Shown in pieces: positions 15,001 to 23,062 of a DNA stretch of 28,049 bases (positions are counted from its first letter, which is position 1; every line of letters begins with the position of its first letter). A program made the position numbers and the translations under genes. The notes below the pieces were generated by a model, which was given only the letters and a program-made list of their open reading frames with translations, had not been told where the DNA came from and searched no databases. Where the stretch lies: the IMG/VR virus record IMGVR_UViG_3300020583_000036, positions 1 to 28,049 of that record, one strand, 5' to 3'. The stretch is from a virus.

Positions 15001-15359
15001 TTGCCCTGCGCCAGCGAGGACACCGGCACGCGGTCGCGCACCTGCGCCTCGGGGAGCCGCCCGGAGAAGAGCCAGCGCGCTGCCGCGTCGGAGTAGACGT
15101 AGAGGCCCGTGCCGTCGCTCATCCAGGCGGCGCCGCGGTAGCTGCCACCAGCGACGCACGCGCCCAGCGTCGGCCCCGCCCCGCCCTGCGCGGTCTTCGT
15201 CACCGCCGTGTGGCCGGGGCGCTTGATGATGGCGTTGTTCTTCTGCTTGCGGCAGTTGACGAGCTGCGCGTGGCCGCCCAGCTCCAGAAAGCGTGGGTCC
15301 GCCTTCTGGTTCACGCCCGCCGCGAGCGGGACGTCAATCACCTTGCGCTCGAGCGGCAT
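12063..15359 (-). CDS. Tail nozzle / stabilisation protein, tail tube B-like (1098 aa)
   Basis: ATG at 15359, three bases after the previous stop. The N-terminus (VIDVPLAAGVNQKADPRFLE, then GHAQLVNCRKQKNNAIIKRPG) matches the opening of podovirus nozzle/stabilisation proteins, which announce a list of virion parameters with an 'all-positions, known-value, KRPG' pattern (T7 gp12-like, P22 gp10-like). The long body is beta-rich with Trp/Tyr repeats and turns such as VRLVWDYIMGVWSTDQVYD, typical of the beta-propeller part. The C-terminus has further beta strands. It would form the tip of the short tail below the adaptor. At 1098 residues it is longer than T7 gp12 (about 800), with the extra length in the middle. 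No catalytic motif seen. Confidence 0.75.
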   Translation of the reverse strand: MPLERKVIDVPLAAGVNQKADPRFLELGGHAQLVNCRKQKNNAIIKRPGHTAVTKTAQGGAGPTLGACVAGGSYRGAAWMSDGTGLYVYSDAAARWLFSGRLPEAQVRDRVPVSSLAQGNTDVDACASSGYRLVLYTADIFGSGLASPSYAVLDLVTGANVVSARPVDPTLTSFAVFGARLSLCGTTAVLTYVYNGIIYGRSLDMTQPWLGWGAATALASDGVHFVGLGIYDASPVIGDATRFAIAYEFSSGGNAAVVRIFNLSFVQQSFAFTEGTFTQFISVDLVATSGGTHWMAYTAIASGAGTALRAWGFTDPTGTPSTPVTVYSWPGSPVAIGPHGIVTPAGDSSSATVFWSPNVPAAAPPQIGQMAATWTRARQFHIAAGATALQGVERFEAAVVPTSRPVIINGGCYMMMTVPSQVQGTQYLVAHDWFGDLVTANPFPARCVAIVSPRLSRYSPQNSAETIPHICNDAGSVWSVPVTTSTQPKHQAIYCQVFDFASTLRYASADLGGVSDMLLTAGQTYAHDGQNAFEMGFAYYPELAPLGGTPSGIAISATGGSMATGAPTDVYQYKLIWEWYDALGNRHQSGTSPVETADMSALGAGTSGSVTLTLPSLGLTQRRYGAAAIGGGGAKQQTAPQGVYCIPYRTAGGGQVFYRVPSSPPPDSLLCQDGQGTITFTDTISDATLQDGTHETDYTLGGFLDKLCPPGGRCRTTWDSRYCVSGCDDPSAMWFSEQLTPGLAPGFNEALNISASGAVRALAVLDDKLVIGVQRTSGYGLEFMSGQGPLDNGQQSDWSPPQQIPSDVGPIDQRGICTGPFGALFRAPVGGPHGAGGFYMLTRDLQTQYVGAAVEDSLAAFPVVSSMTVHPSAGRVYIECLNSDSAPTAGVRLVWDYIMGVWSTDQVYDVDTAGVPGSRAAWIANASQSGAPAPTYHWATAGGRVYRENVGTGAQANYDAGQWVQMTVQTALIKAAISQATRFWRVQLVGDSVDPYNFTMTLTFDGAGTGFYSETLNGKSPSFTAQDIAGFSRYPQVDVEMLVGNQLAKSLQITLTDAPPTGGPAATTGAGPSWADLSIELGVDGTKRWPNIPGGARG

Positions 15360-15362
15360 GCC

Positions 15363-15806
15363 TCAGAACACCCAGAAGCTGTACGTGCCCGACGTCGCGC
15401 TCTGCACGCCAACCTGCTGCGAGGCGGTGACCTGCGCGGGGAGCGCCAGCGTGCCAGCGATCGTGTCGTTGATGTCCCGCGTCGGGCCCGCAACGACGAT
15501 GACGCCCACGGGGGGCCGGCCGAGCCCGTGGTTCAGGTAGGCCGTCGTGCCGCCTGTGAGCGACTGGTTCGCCAGTAGGTTGCCCACCAGCAGCGGGCAT
15601 GTCGTCAGTGGCCGGAGGGCCTGCCGGATGAAGTCCTGGAGCTTGCTGACGACCTGGTAGAGCTTGTCGGGATCCTTCAGGTCGCTCGACGTGAAGAAGA
15701 CCTGTTTGATGCCCTGCATCGAGCGGCTGATGACCGTCGCCTTGCCCTGCGCTGCCGAGGGCTGGACGACGGTCGACGAACCGCGCGATGCGACGGGCCC
15801 CGCCAT
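15363..15806 (-). CDS. Structural protein, tail-associated (147 aa)
   Basis: ATG at 15806, 14 bases after the upstream stop, with AGGG in the gap as likely ribosome binding site. The first half is helical and polar (KDPDKLYQVVSKLQDFIRQA). The second half holds beta strands including YLNHGLGRPPVGVIVV and ends with GTYSFWVF; the 'NHGLGR-P-G-V' turn is common in short phage beta-domain proteins placed near head fibres or tail genes. It lies between a structural protein and the nozzle gene. Probable virion protein, exact family unknown. Confidence 0.7.
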   Translation of the reverse strand: MAGPVASRGSSTVVQPSAAQGKATVISRSMQGIKQVFFTSSDLKDPDKLYQVVSKLQDFIRQALRPLTTCPLLVGNLLANQSLTGGTTAYLNHGLGRPPVGVIVVAGPTRDINDTIAGTLALPAQVTASQQVGVQSATSGTYSFWVF

Positions 15807-15820
15807 GGCCGGACCCTACG

Positions 15821-16876
15821 TCAGCAGGGATTCACGTACGTGACGTTCATCGTCGAGATGTCGGCGTTGTTGATGGTGCCCGCCGCCACCGTCGCGAAGA
15901 CGCTTGCCGCGCCGGTCCCGAGTCCGCCGGCCGCCACGACGCCCGTGTCCATCTGGTACGTGATGGTCGCCGTGCACGTGTTGGGCGTGCGGCGCGTGTA
16001 GAGGAAGTTGGTGAGCGTCGCGCTCTGGATGCTCGCGACCGCCGGGGCGCCCGCCGTCGCGCCTACCCCCGCCGTCACGATGCCCGCCACCATCGCGCTC
16101 GTCCAGGTCACCTGGCGCGGGAAGAACGTGAAGCTCGCCGTGTTCACGACGTTGCTCAGGCCCGTCAGCGTGTTGACCCAGGTCGTCCCGCCGAAGACCG
16201 TCCCGCGGAAGCCCACGAGCACCTCGGTCTTCGGCAGCATCACGGCGCCCGTCGCCATGTCGCCGATGCGCGCCGCGCCGAAGGGCACCGAGCCGGAGCC
16301 CACCGTGACGAGCTGGTAGAGCCCGACGTCCGCCGCGCCCGCAGCGCGCCCCTGCTCTAGCAGGAAGATGTCCCCGACCGCCGGGGTCGCCCCGTCCGCC
16401 ATCGTGCTGGTGACGGCCGCGTTGCCCGTGCCCGTCAGGGTCCCGCCGACGTTGGTGTAGGCCGGGAGCGCCGTGACGATGACGTAGTCCGCGACGTGCT
16501 GCATCGGCACCGCCGCGCCGCCCTTCGCCTGGAGGAAGGCCAGGCTGGTGGGGATGCTGCCGCCCGAGGCGTCCGACACCATCGAGATGATCTGGATCCC
16601 GCTGGCCGGGTTGGTCCCGCTGACCGGCGCCGCCGGCATCGGGAACGTGAACGCGTTCGCCTGCCCCGGGAGCCAGTCGCGCGTCACCAGGTGCAGCGAG
16701 GAGACGGCCGGGCAGATGAACTGGAAGGTCCACTTGCCGATACCGCTCGTCGACTGGAGCGCCACCGTGATGGTGCCGCCCGGCGTGTACTGGAACGATC
16801 CGCCGTTCGAGACGTTGGACGCGGCTCCCGAGCCGTCGGTGATCGCGATGTTCGCTGCGGTGCTGGAGAGTGCCAT
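15821..16876 (-). CDS. Beta-rich virion protein (351 aa)
   Basis: ATG at 16876 with AAGGAAAG about 8 bases upstream in a 28-base gap. The sequence is rich in Gly, Ala, Thr, Ser and Val with almost no charge: NGGSFQYTPGGTITVALQST (about 25-44), KWTFQFICP and many short strands, ending MNVTYVNPC. This composition suggests beta-sandwich domains as in head decoration, head fibre or tail structural proteins. It follows the adaptor gene, so it may sit at the head-tail junction or on the capsid surface. No family recognised with confidence. Confidence 0.7.
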   Translation of the reverse strand: MALSSTAANIAITDGSGAASNVSNGGSFQYTPGGTITVALQSTSGIGKWTFQFICPAVSSLHLVTRDWLPGQANAFTFPMPAAPVSGTNPASGIQIISMVSDASGGSIPTSLAFLQAKGGAAVPMQHVADYVIVTALPAYTNVGGTLTGTGNAAVTSTMADGATPAVGDIFLLEQGRAAGAADVGLYQLVTVGSGSVPFGAARIGDMATGAVMLPKTEVLVGFRGTVFGGTTWVNTLTGLSNVVNTASFTFFPRQVTWTSAMVAGIVTAGVGATAGAPAVASIQSATLTNFLYTRRTPNTCTATITYQMDTGVVAAGGLGTGAASVFATVAAGTINNADISTMNVTYVNPC

Positions 16877-16904
16877 GGTGTCGTCTTTCCTTCGTCGTCG
16901 GTGG

Positions 16905-17642
16905 TCAGAATCCGAATCCGTACCCGTCCACGACGCCCATCGGCCCCGTGACGTCCTGAATGCGCTCCGGCTCCTCCGCGTCGCGGTTGTCCGCCTCGGT
17001 GAGGATCCGCTGCTTCTCCGCCTCCTGCATCTGCATGAGGACCTGCGCGTGCTCGAGACGCTCCTGGCGCACGAGCAGCTTGATGGCAGCGTCGAGGATT
17101 GCGTACTCCTCGAAGCCGTTGATGCCGTCGAACGTGTCGCCTGGCTGCATGAGCACCGGCGGCGCGGGCGTGTACCAGAGCATGCACTGGAAGACGCCGC
17201 CCGGGTTGGGCATCAGCTTGATGGCGTTGCCGATCATCCGGTACGCGAGGGGCTGCGTGTATACCCACCCGCCGAGCCACTTGTAGCGGTTGCGCTCGTG
17301 CCACATGAACGAACGGGCCGTCTGCACGATGTTCTGCCCGAAGTTCACGTCGATGCCGCGGAGCTTCATGAAGTCCGAGACGGGGATCTCCTGCTGGAGC
17401 CTGTACGTGTCCGTCGTCGAGTTGGTCGCGAAGGGGACGCTGGAGAGGTAGTACGGCTGCCCGTCCACGCGGCTGAACAGGCCGTACAGCTTCGCGATGC
17501 CCTCGACGATGCTGTCCGTGAGCTCGCCCTGGAACTGCGCGGGCGAGGAGGCACCGAGCGCGGCCGTCGCGCTGGCAAACTGCATCGCCGCGCGCTGAAG
17601 CACGCGAGCCTGCATCGTTTGCAGCGAGACGAGCCGCGCCAT
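16905..17642 (-). CDS. Head-tail adaptor-like (tail tube A / gp11-like) protein (245 aa)
   Basis: ATG at 17642, four bases after the upstream stop. The N-terminal two thirds are helical with aromatic beta hairpins (SFMWHERNRYKWLGGWVYTQ, then YRMIGNAIKLMPNPGGVFQC, LWYTPAPPVL). The C-terminal third is a long helix (YAILDAAIKLLVRQERLEHA and onward), followed by RDAEEPERIQDVTGP. A segment ending in a conserved aspartate/proline tail after a regulatory helix is the pattern of podovirus adaptor proteins that bind the portal ring and seat the nozzle. Position between head genes and nozzle agrees. The family name is inferred from pattern plus order. Confidence 0.7.
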   Translation of the reverse strand: MARLVSLQTMQARVLQRAAMQFASATAALGASSPAQFQGELTDSIVEGIAKLYGLFSRVDGQPYYLSSVPFATNSTTDTYRLQQEIPVSDFMKLRGIDVNFGQNIVQTARSFMWHERNRYKWLGGWVYTQPLAYRMIGNAIKLMPNPGGVFQCMLWYTPAPPVLMQPGDTFDGINGFEEYAILDAAIKLLVRQERLEHAQVLMQMQEAEKQRILTEADNRDAEEPERIQDVTGPMGVVDGYGFGF

Positions 17643-17646
17643 GGTG

Positions 17647-17901
17647 TCAGCCCGCCTCGCTCTTGTTGTGGATGGTCAGGAACCGCGCGAGCGCCTTGCC
17701 GTGGCCCACGTGGTCGTCGGCCGCCGCCGCATCGAGCATCTCGCGCGAGCACTGCTGGAGGCCCTCGTGCAGCTCGTCGTTGTCGTCCGTCTCGTCGCTG
17801 GCCTCGTCGCGCTCGACGTCGCCATCGTCCGGCTCGGTGGCCCCGATGAGGCCCCGGGCGATCTCCGGCATGTCCTTCTTCTTGCCCTCGTCGTTCTTCA
17901 T
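17647..17901 (-). CDS. Small acidic protein (84 aa)
   Basis: ATG at 17901 with GGGGGCG close upstream; the longer open frame upstream overlaps the preceding gene and is rejected. After a Lys-rich start (MKNDEGKKKDMPEIARG), residues 22-45 are very acidic (for example DDGDVERDEASDETDDNDEL). The C-terminal half is a helix with QQCSREMLDAAAADDHVGHG. Likely soluble, partly disordered. It lies between a small head protein and the adaptor, so it may be a head-completion or assembly factor. No family recognised. Confidence 0.7.
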   Translation of the reverse strand: MKNDEGKKKDMPEIARGLIGATEPDDGDVERDEASDETDDNDELHEGLQQCSREMLDAAAADDHVGHGKALARFLTIHNKSEAG

Positions 17902-17912
17902 GGGCGCCCCCG

Positions 17913-18410
17913 TCACGGCTTCTGGAACTGGACGGTGGAGTCCTCGAACTGCACGAAGAAGTGCAGGCGGAACGCGTTGGGCGTGCCGACGTCCGTCGGG
18001 CTGCCCGAGCTGTTGATGGTGAGCAGCTGGATGCTCGGCGCGATGCCCGCCGCTGCGCCCAGGACGCCCGTGTTGGTCCACGGCTCGACGGGCTGCGACC
18101 AGAGGGCCGAGCCCGACGACGGCGCCGCGAGGTCGCAGGAGATGACGTTGATCTCCCGGTACGAGTCGTCGAACGTGAGGGTGTAGAGGCCGCCGCTGGG
18201 GTGGGCGACGCCAGGCGTCGACGTAATGCCGGACCGCGCGCTGGTCTGAAGGGTCATGACCCCGGCGATCGGCGCGTAGCCGAAGCCGAGGCCCTTCACC
18301 TTGGACGCGACGATGGTCCCGGTGCTGGACGTGAGGGGCACGAACGAGCCGGCGACGTCGATGAGTCGCTTGCCGATCGTGTAGCCCTGATCGAAGTTGC
18401 GATTGCTCAT
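17913..18410 (-). CDS. Small head protein, possible decoration protein (165 aa)
   Basis: ATG at 18410, seven bases after the major capsid stop. Beta-rich and nearly uncharged in its middle (GTIVASKVKGLGFGYAPIAG, LYTLTFDDSYREINVISCDL), with a C-terminal strand pair RLHFFVQFEDSTVQFQ. In many tailed phages a small beta-rich gene directly beside the capsid gene encodes a decoration or cement protein on the outer capsid. Here it follows rather than precedes the capsid gene. Function inferred from position and composition only. Confidence 0.75.
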   Translation of the reverse strand: MSNRNFDQGYTIGKRLIDVAGSFVPLTSSTGTIVASKVKGLGFGYAPIAGVMTLQTSARSGITSTPGVAHPSGGLYTLTFDDSYREINVISCDLAAPSSGSALWSQPVEPWTNTGVLGAAAGIAPSIQLLTINSSGSPTDVGTPNAFRLHFFVQFEDSTVQFQKP

Positions 18411-18417
18411 CGCAGCC

Positions 18418-19656
18418 TCACCACGTGCCGATCAGGTTGTACCCGGGCGCCTCGCAGCCGTACTGGAAGTACCCGCCCATGCGCCACTGGTAGCCGTCGT
18501 TGTTCGCCTCGCGCAGCATCTTCAGACCGTCGTCGTCGAGGATGCGGGGAACGCCCTTGGCGCTCTTGAGGACCCACGTCTCCATGTCGAGCAGCGCGAA
18601 CTTGCCGCGCGGCATGTTGACGTCGCTGAAGACCTTGATGGTTCCGTCCGGCCCCTCGATATTCAGTGCGCGGTAGCCGATGTCCCCGTCGGTCGAGTTG
18701 ACCGGCTCGTAGATGGCCTTGGAGCCGAGCGACTTGATGATGTCCGCGCGATCGAGGTTGTTGATGAAGGCCGTGAGGTCTTCCGCGCCCTCGCGCCCGG
18801 CGAGTTCCGCCGCGTCGATGAGGGTCTCTTCCTTGTTCCCGCCTCCGCCCGTGTAGCGGAGGCCGGCGAGGCGCACGACGTCCACGCTGCGGTCGACGCC
18901 GAAGTGGTTGTCGCCCGCCGTGGGGGCCGTCGTGGGGATCCAGCGCTGCACGCCGGCCGGGCCGAGCGAGTAGTCGCCGTTGCGGAAGATGAAGTCGCTG
19001 TTGCTGACGTTCGTCAGGGTCGTGATGACCTGCGTGAACGTCACGGTCCCCGCGATGCGGTCGAGGGACAGGACCGTCAGCGGGCCGTTGCCGCGCACCT
19101 GCGCGAGCGCGCCGCCGTTGTTGTAGCCGTCGTCCGCGCTGAAGTCGCATTTCATGCTGACTTCGAAGCCGGTGATGTCCGCGGCCTGGAGGAGCGTCGC
19201 GACCGCGCCCGCGGTCGAGTACGACCCGTTGCCCTGCGCGCGCTGCCCGCCGCCGTTGCGCCAGCTGTGGATCTGGATCGAGCGGTTGAGGTTCCGCATC
19301 GAACCTTCCATCTCGCCGCGCAGCGTGTTGTAGATGGTGTTCTCGTCACCATCGCCGGCCGCGAGGGCCTCACCGCTGATGCCGGAGACCTGGTAGTCCT
19401 TGGCGCGCGTCAGCATGAAGCCGACGTCGGAGCTGGATGTGACGTTGTTCTGGGCGATGTTCAGCTGGAAGCTGCCGCCCTGGGGTGCCCCGTACCGCAG
19501 CGAGATGCGCGCATTGTTCGCGCCGAACTTCTCGTCCTTCCGGATCTGACCGACGAAGGCGGCCTTGCGGTAGAAGAGCTGGTGGAAGACCTTCTGGTCG
19601 TACCGGGTCTTCAGGATGTTGGTGAGCGCTGCTACGGTGGCGTCGCCTGCGGGCAT
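18418..19656 (-). CDS. Major capsid protein (412 aa)
   Basis: ATG at 19656 with GGAG 8 bases upstream. The N-terminus (ALTNILKTRYDQKVFHQLFY) and basic/aromatic segments such as RKAAFVGQIRKDEKFGANNA followed by RISLRYGAPQGGSFQ look like the arm and E-loop of an HK97-fold capsid. The C-terminal half has a helix-strand succession (LIDAAELAGREGAEDLTAFI) resembling the spine and axial domain, ending MGGYFQYGCEAPGYNLIGTW. It directly follows the scaffold gene, and its size suits a major capsid protein. It carries no protease domain, and none is apparent in its neighbours. A stable hairpin lies just before its ribosome binding site. Confidence 0.85.
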   Translation of the reverse strand: MPAGDATVAALTNILKTRYDQKVFHQLFYRKAAFVGQIRKDEKFGANNARISLRYGAPQGGSFQLNIAQNNVTSSSDVGFMLTRAKDYQVSGISGEALAAGDGDENTIYNTLRGEMEGSMRNLNRSIQIHSWRNGGGQRAQGNGSYSTAGAVATLLQAADITGFEVSMKCDFSADDGYNNGGALAQVRGNGPLTVLSLDRIAGTVTFTQVITTLTNVSNSDFIFRNGDYSLGPAGVQRWIPTTAPTAGDNHFGVDRSVDVVRLAGLRYTGGGGNKEETLIDAAELAGREGAEDLTAFINNLDRADIIKSLGSKAIYEPVNSTDGDIGYRALNIEGPDGTIKVFSDVNMPRGKFALLDMETWVLKSAKGVPRILDDDGLKMLREANNDGYQWRMGGYFQYGCEAPGYNLIGTW

Positions 19657-19667
19657 GGGAGGGTCTC

Positions 19668-19685
19668 CGTCGAGTCATCTCGACG
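19668..19685 (-). promoter_or_regulatory. Hairpin just upstream of the major capsid ribosome binding site
   Basis: In the 63-base non-coding gap (19657-19719) the minus strand reads CGTCGAG-ATGA-CTCGACG, a perfect 7-base-pair stem with a 4-base loop. Its last base coincides with the first G of GGAG, the capsid ribosome binding site (19665-19668). The GGAG can also pair with CTCC three bases downstream. The hairpin may protect or set the 5' end of capsid mRNA, or tune capsid translation independently of the scaffold gene. There is no T run, so it is not a classic terminator, and no promoter-like sequence is seen in the gap. Confidence 0.5.
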
Positions 19686-19719
19686 CGACCTCTCTCGGGC
19701 GATGCGGTGGACGGCGCGG

Positions 19720-20748
19720 TCAGTGCTGCTTGGCGGCGGCCTTGGCTTCAGCATCGCGCGCGGCGCGATCCTTCGCGGTGGCCTTGCGGAGCGCGGCGAG
19801 GTCTTCCTCTTGCTCCTGCTCCCGAGTCAGCACCCTGCGCTGGTTGCCGCGTCCCTGAGGAGTCGCGCCAGCACCCGGCCCATTGCCTCGGTGGCCGTTA
19901 CCCGCAGAAGCGTCGCCGCTTCGCCCCGTTTGGATCGGTGGGGCCAGGCCCGCGGCAGGAGTCCCATTCGGGGTACCTGCGAGCGCCAAAAGACGCTCCT
20001 TACGCTCTTCGTACAGTGTCTTGGCACGCTTGTCCAGGTGTGACGCGACCTGGTCAAACGTGAAAGTCTTCCCCTCGCTCTCCGCCCATTCCTGGATCTC
20101 CGCCGCCATCGCGCGGATCTCCGCTGGGGAATGCATGGCGTTGAGGTAGGCGTATGTCTTCGCAGACTCGCCCTCGCTGACCGCTCGAGCAAACCCGGCA
20201 ACCTGGGCGGCGCGAGCCTGCGCCTGCCGCTCCTCCTGGCCCTTGCGAGCCGCCTCGGCGTACTCCGCCTTCGCGTCGGCCAGCTCCTTCTTGGCCTCCT
20301 CGGCGATGCGTCGCGCCTCGGCGATCTCCTGGCGCGTGCGCTTCTCCGGCGTCTCCCCCTCCGCATAGTCGCGGATCGCCCGCTCCGCCTGGTCGGGGGG
20401 CAGGTGCGCGAAGGGGCTCGCCTTGAAGGCGTCCATTTGCTTCTGGAGCTCGGCGAGCTTTGCCTCCGTGGCGGCCCGCGCGTCGCTCTCCGCCTTGAGG
20501 CGAGTCTCGTACTGCGATACCGACTCGCCCACGCGCTTCAGCTCGCGCTTGGCCTCGCGCGCGTCGTGCTTGGCCTTCTCCAGCGCGGCGAACTCGCGCC
20601 CCGTCTTCGGTTGCGACGGCGCCGCCTCGGGCACCACGGCCCCGGAAGCTGCCCCGGACGATGACGCGCTCGCAGGCGGGGGGGCACCTGCGTCGCTAGG
20701 AGTAACGTCCGGCGCAGCTTGCGGAGTCGTGGCTTCAGGCATTGGCAT
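19720..20748 (-). CDS. Scaffolding protein (342 aa)
   Basis: ATG at 20748, overlapping the previous gene by 14 bases; ATG at 20742 is a second possible start. The first 45 residues are Pro/Ala/Ser-rich and disordered. Residues about 50-215 are long, highly charged helices with coiled-coil character (LEKAKHDAREAKRELKRVGE, then QEIAEARRIAEEAKKELADA). The end is basic and Gln/Arg/Lys-rich (RGNQRRVLTREQEQEEDLAA), a feature of scaffolds whose C-terminal helix binds capsid. Position immediately before the major capsid gene and after portal supports the call. No protease motif seen, so the scaffold may exit intact or be cut by another enzyme. Confidence 0.8.
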   Translation of the reverse strand: MPMPEATTPQAAPDVTPSDAGAPPPASASSSGAASGAVVPEAAPSQPKTGREFAALEKAKHDAREAKRELKRVGESVSQYETRLKAESDARAATEAKLAELQKQMDAFKASPFAHLPPDQAERAIRDYAEGETPEKRTRQEIAEARRIAEEAKKELADAKAEYAEAARKGQEERQAQARAAQVAGFARAVSEGESAKTYAYLNAMHSPAEIRAMAAEIQEWAESEGKTFTFDQVASHLDKRAKTLYEERKERLLALAGTPNGTPAAGLAPPIQTGRSGDASAGNGHRGNGPGAGATPQGRGNQRRVLTREQEQEEDLAALRKATAKDRAARDAEAKAAAKQH

Positions 20749-21082
20749 CTCGCTTGGGTTGCAGGCGCTTCGGGCTGCGAGTCCCGATGCGGAATGGCGG
20801 GGCCGGAGGCGGCCATGTGGCGCGATAGGCGTAGTCGACCTCGCGGAAGATGAACCGGACCATCTCCTGCGGATCGTGGTCGAAGCGAGTCAGGTCTGCT
20901 TGTCGGAGGGTCGCGACCGCGGACCGCGATCCGTGGTCGGTGGGCCTGCCATCGGCGAGCCGCACCACGTAGTCGCCGTCCCCATTCATGCCGACGTAGG
21001 AGTGCCCCGCTTTCGGCCAGGCGTGCCCCTGCCAGGTCCGAACGATCTGCCCCAGCGCTGAGCGCGTGGCCGTCAGCGTCAT
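20735..21082 (-). CDS. Hypothetical protein between portal and scaffold (115 aa)
   Basis: ATG at 21082 in an ATGA overlap with the portal stop; the open frame upstream is the portal gene's shadow. The sequence has strands around GHSYVGMNGDGDYVVRLADG, a helix (RSAVATLRQADL) and an aromatic stretch with FIFREVDYAYRATWPPP, ending in a basic tail. It looks like a small soluble alpha/beta protein. It belongs to the head gene block by position; nothing points to a named function. Confidence 0.7.
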   Translation of the reverse strand: MTLTATRSALGQIVRTWQGHAWPKAGHSYVGMNGDGDYVVRLADGRPTDHGSRSAVATLRQADLTRFDHDPQEMVRFIFREVDYAYRATWPPPAPPFRIGTRSPKRLQPKRDANA

Positions 21083-23061
21083 GCGGCCATCCCAGGCGGC
21101 GGCATCGCAGCAGGCGGCATGGGCCCTGGCCCCGCCGCGGGTGTTCCCGGCCCAGGCAGCACCGGCGGCGCCGCTCCAGGCCCCAGCATCGGCCCGCCCG
21201 GCATCATCGGCTGCGGGGGCGGCGGCGCGGCGGCCTGCGCATCGCTCTTCAGCTTCTTCAGCGCCACGAGGAAGTCGCGCACGTCCTGGAGGTTTTCCTC
21301 CGGCACCGTGTCGGGCTTGTCGACGTTCTTGCTCTCCGCGAGGCAGAGCATCTGGCTGGTGAGGACGATGGCCTCGTCGATGTTGACGTAGCTGGGCGGC
21401 CCCCACGGCTCGCCGTGCACGAGCATGCGCCCCACGCGCTTCATGATGAGCAGCGCGCTGCCCCGCTTCATCTGCGTCCGCTGGAAGGCGTCCGGGATGC
21501 CGATGATGTCCGTCACGTCGGCCGCGTCGAACTCGCCGATCTGCATCAGGTCGTACGCCAGGTCCACCTTGCCAGCGAGCGTGCCCGGGAGCGACGCGGT
21601 TGGAGCGACCTGGAGCTCCATTCCGTCCGGGTCTTCGATCTTCTTCCAGTCGACGGTCTCGAAGCCGTCGTCGTTCATCGCCCGCACTTCGTACGGCGCC
21701 TTCTTCGCCAACTGCCGCGCCGCGTACCGGACCTTCTCCCCGTTGTCCTGCACGAACTTTTCGTACCGCGCGCCCTTGTCGAGGAGCGTCTCATTCTGCT
21801 GGTTCGCGTACTCGCGCTGCGCCTCGCCGCTCTTCAGGCCCGCTGGCAAGGACGCGGTGGCCGCCTGCTTCGAGATGCCAACCTCGTCGTAGTACTGGTC
21901 CACCAGCTTCCAGAGGTGCGCGTACACCTCGGGGCTGATGATGGCCGGCACGATGTACTGCGGCGCCAGCCCGGGCGCGTGGTTCAGGATGGTCGTCAGG
22001 TCGTTGTTGATGTGGGCCTTCAGCACGCCGCTTCCGGTCGGAACGAGCCACTTGCCCGTGACCATGTGGTGGCCCTGCTGGATCTGCCGAATGAGCTTGT
22101 TCACCTCGGCCTGCTTGCCGGCGCCGAGCTCCACGATCCCCTGTCCGTAGAACCCGAGTATCGGCTTGGTCCACCGGAAGTCGCAGAACGGGTCGCCCTC
22201 GCCGTCCCACTTCTTGTCGGTCAGCGTGCAGTTCTTCACCGCGCGCACGTAGCGCCCATCGTTCGCGCCCTTGCCCGTCGGCAGGCGCCACGCCTCGCGC
22301 ACCAGCACGCGGAAGCCCACCTGCTGGAAGCCGAACTCCGCGTCCTCGTCGGTCTCGCCCTTCAGCCGGTCGACCTGCGTCGCCTTGTAGGCCAGCTCCT
22401 CGTCCGTGCCGTCAGCCCATAGGCCCTTGCGCACGCGGTCCACCAGGACGTAGCGGTCCTCGTAGTGCTCCGCGTAGAACGTCATGCGGCGGCCCTTGTA
22501 GAAGACCTCGCCCGGGTCGATGACGCGCTCCCACGGGTTGTACAGGTCGATGGTGACCTTCCCCGCGTCGTAGTCGGGCTCGACGCGCGTGGAGCCGGTG
22601 CCGTACACGCAGCCGAGGCGCCCGCCGTCGACGAACGTGTCGTACGCGTCCGTCTCGTAGAAGACGCCGTCGATGCCCATCGTGAGCTGGCGCGCGTGCT
22701 CCTGCCGCTCGGGGCCGCCCCCCTCCGTCACGTGCTTCAGCTTCGGCTTGCTCTTGGCGAAGACGCGCGAGCACACCGCATCCACCACGATGCGAGACAG
22801 GTTCAGAGACAGGTTGGTCCGGCCGCGCGGTGTCGAGCGCACGTTGACGTCCGCCGCGGTCCCCTGGCCCGTCTGCGGGATGCCGCCCGTATACATCGAC
22901 GCGTAGAGCAGGAAGTCGCGCTTGCGGTTGTGCTCGTCCTGGATGCACTTGAGCACCGCGAGGACCTTCTCGTGCGCGCGCGGGTCCTCCTCGTCGACGA
23001 AGCCCTCGGGGCGCACCCACCAGGCGCGCACGTCGTCGGCCAGCTGCGTGATGTTGCCCAC
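21079..23061 (-). CDS. Portal protein (660 aa)
   Basis: Starts at GTG 23061, one base after the stop of the small gene before, with GAGG 9 bases upstream. Recognisable portal features: an N-terminal domain rich in charged helices, RTNLSLNLSRIVVDAVCSRV, a central DPxxxR-like stretch (NPWERVIDPGEVFYKGRRM), and KPILGFYGQGIVELGAGKQA followed by VNKLIRQIQQGHHMVTGKW, typical of the portal wing-to-stem helix region of podoviruses. A later helix block (YYDEVGISKQAATASLP) fits the crown. The last roughly 50 residues are Pro/Gly/Met-rich, an unusually long disordered tail. It forms the dodecameric DNA channel at the capsid vertex. Position just after terL agrees. Confidence 0.88.
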   Translation of the reverse strand: MGNITQLADDVRAWWVRPEGFVDEEDPRAHEKVLAVLKCIQDEHNRKRDFLLYASMYTGGIPQTGQGTAADVNVRSTPRGRTNLSLNLSRIVVDAVCSRVFAKSKPKLKHVTEGGGPERQEHARQLTMGIDGVFYETDAYDTFVDGGRLGCVYGTGSTRVEPDYDAGKVTIDLYNPWERVIDPGEVFYKGRRMTFYAEHYEDRYVLVDRVRKGLWADGTDEELAYKATQVDRLKGETDEDAEFGFQQVGFRVLVREAWRLPTGKGANDGRYVRAVKNCTLTDKKWDGEGDPFCDFRWTKPILGFYGQGIVELGAGKQAEVNKLIRQIQQGHHMVTGKWLVPTGSGVLKAHINNDLTTILNHAPGLAPQYIVPAIISPEVYAHLWKLVDQYYDEVGISKQAATASLPAGLKSGEAQREYANQQNETLLDKGARYEKFVQDNGEKVRYAARQLAKKAPYEVRAMNDDGFETVDWKKIEDPDGMELQVAPTASLPGTLAGKVDLAYDLMQIGEFDAADVTDIIGIPDAFQRTQMKRGSALLIMKRVGRMLVHGEPWGPPSYVNIDEAIVLTSQMLCLAESKNVDKPDTVPEENLQDVRDFLVALKKLKSDAQAAAPPPPQPMMPGGPMLGPGAAPPVLPGPGTPAAGPGPMPPAAMPPPGMAA

Positions 23062-23062
23062 G

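Noticed and set aside
14481-15578. Plus-strand ORFs across the nozzle gene
   Set aside because: Arg/Ala/Val-rich shadows with no ribosome binding site and no gene-like neighbours on that strand.
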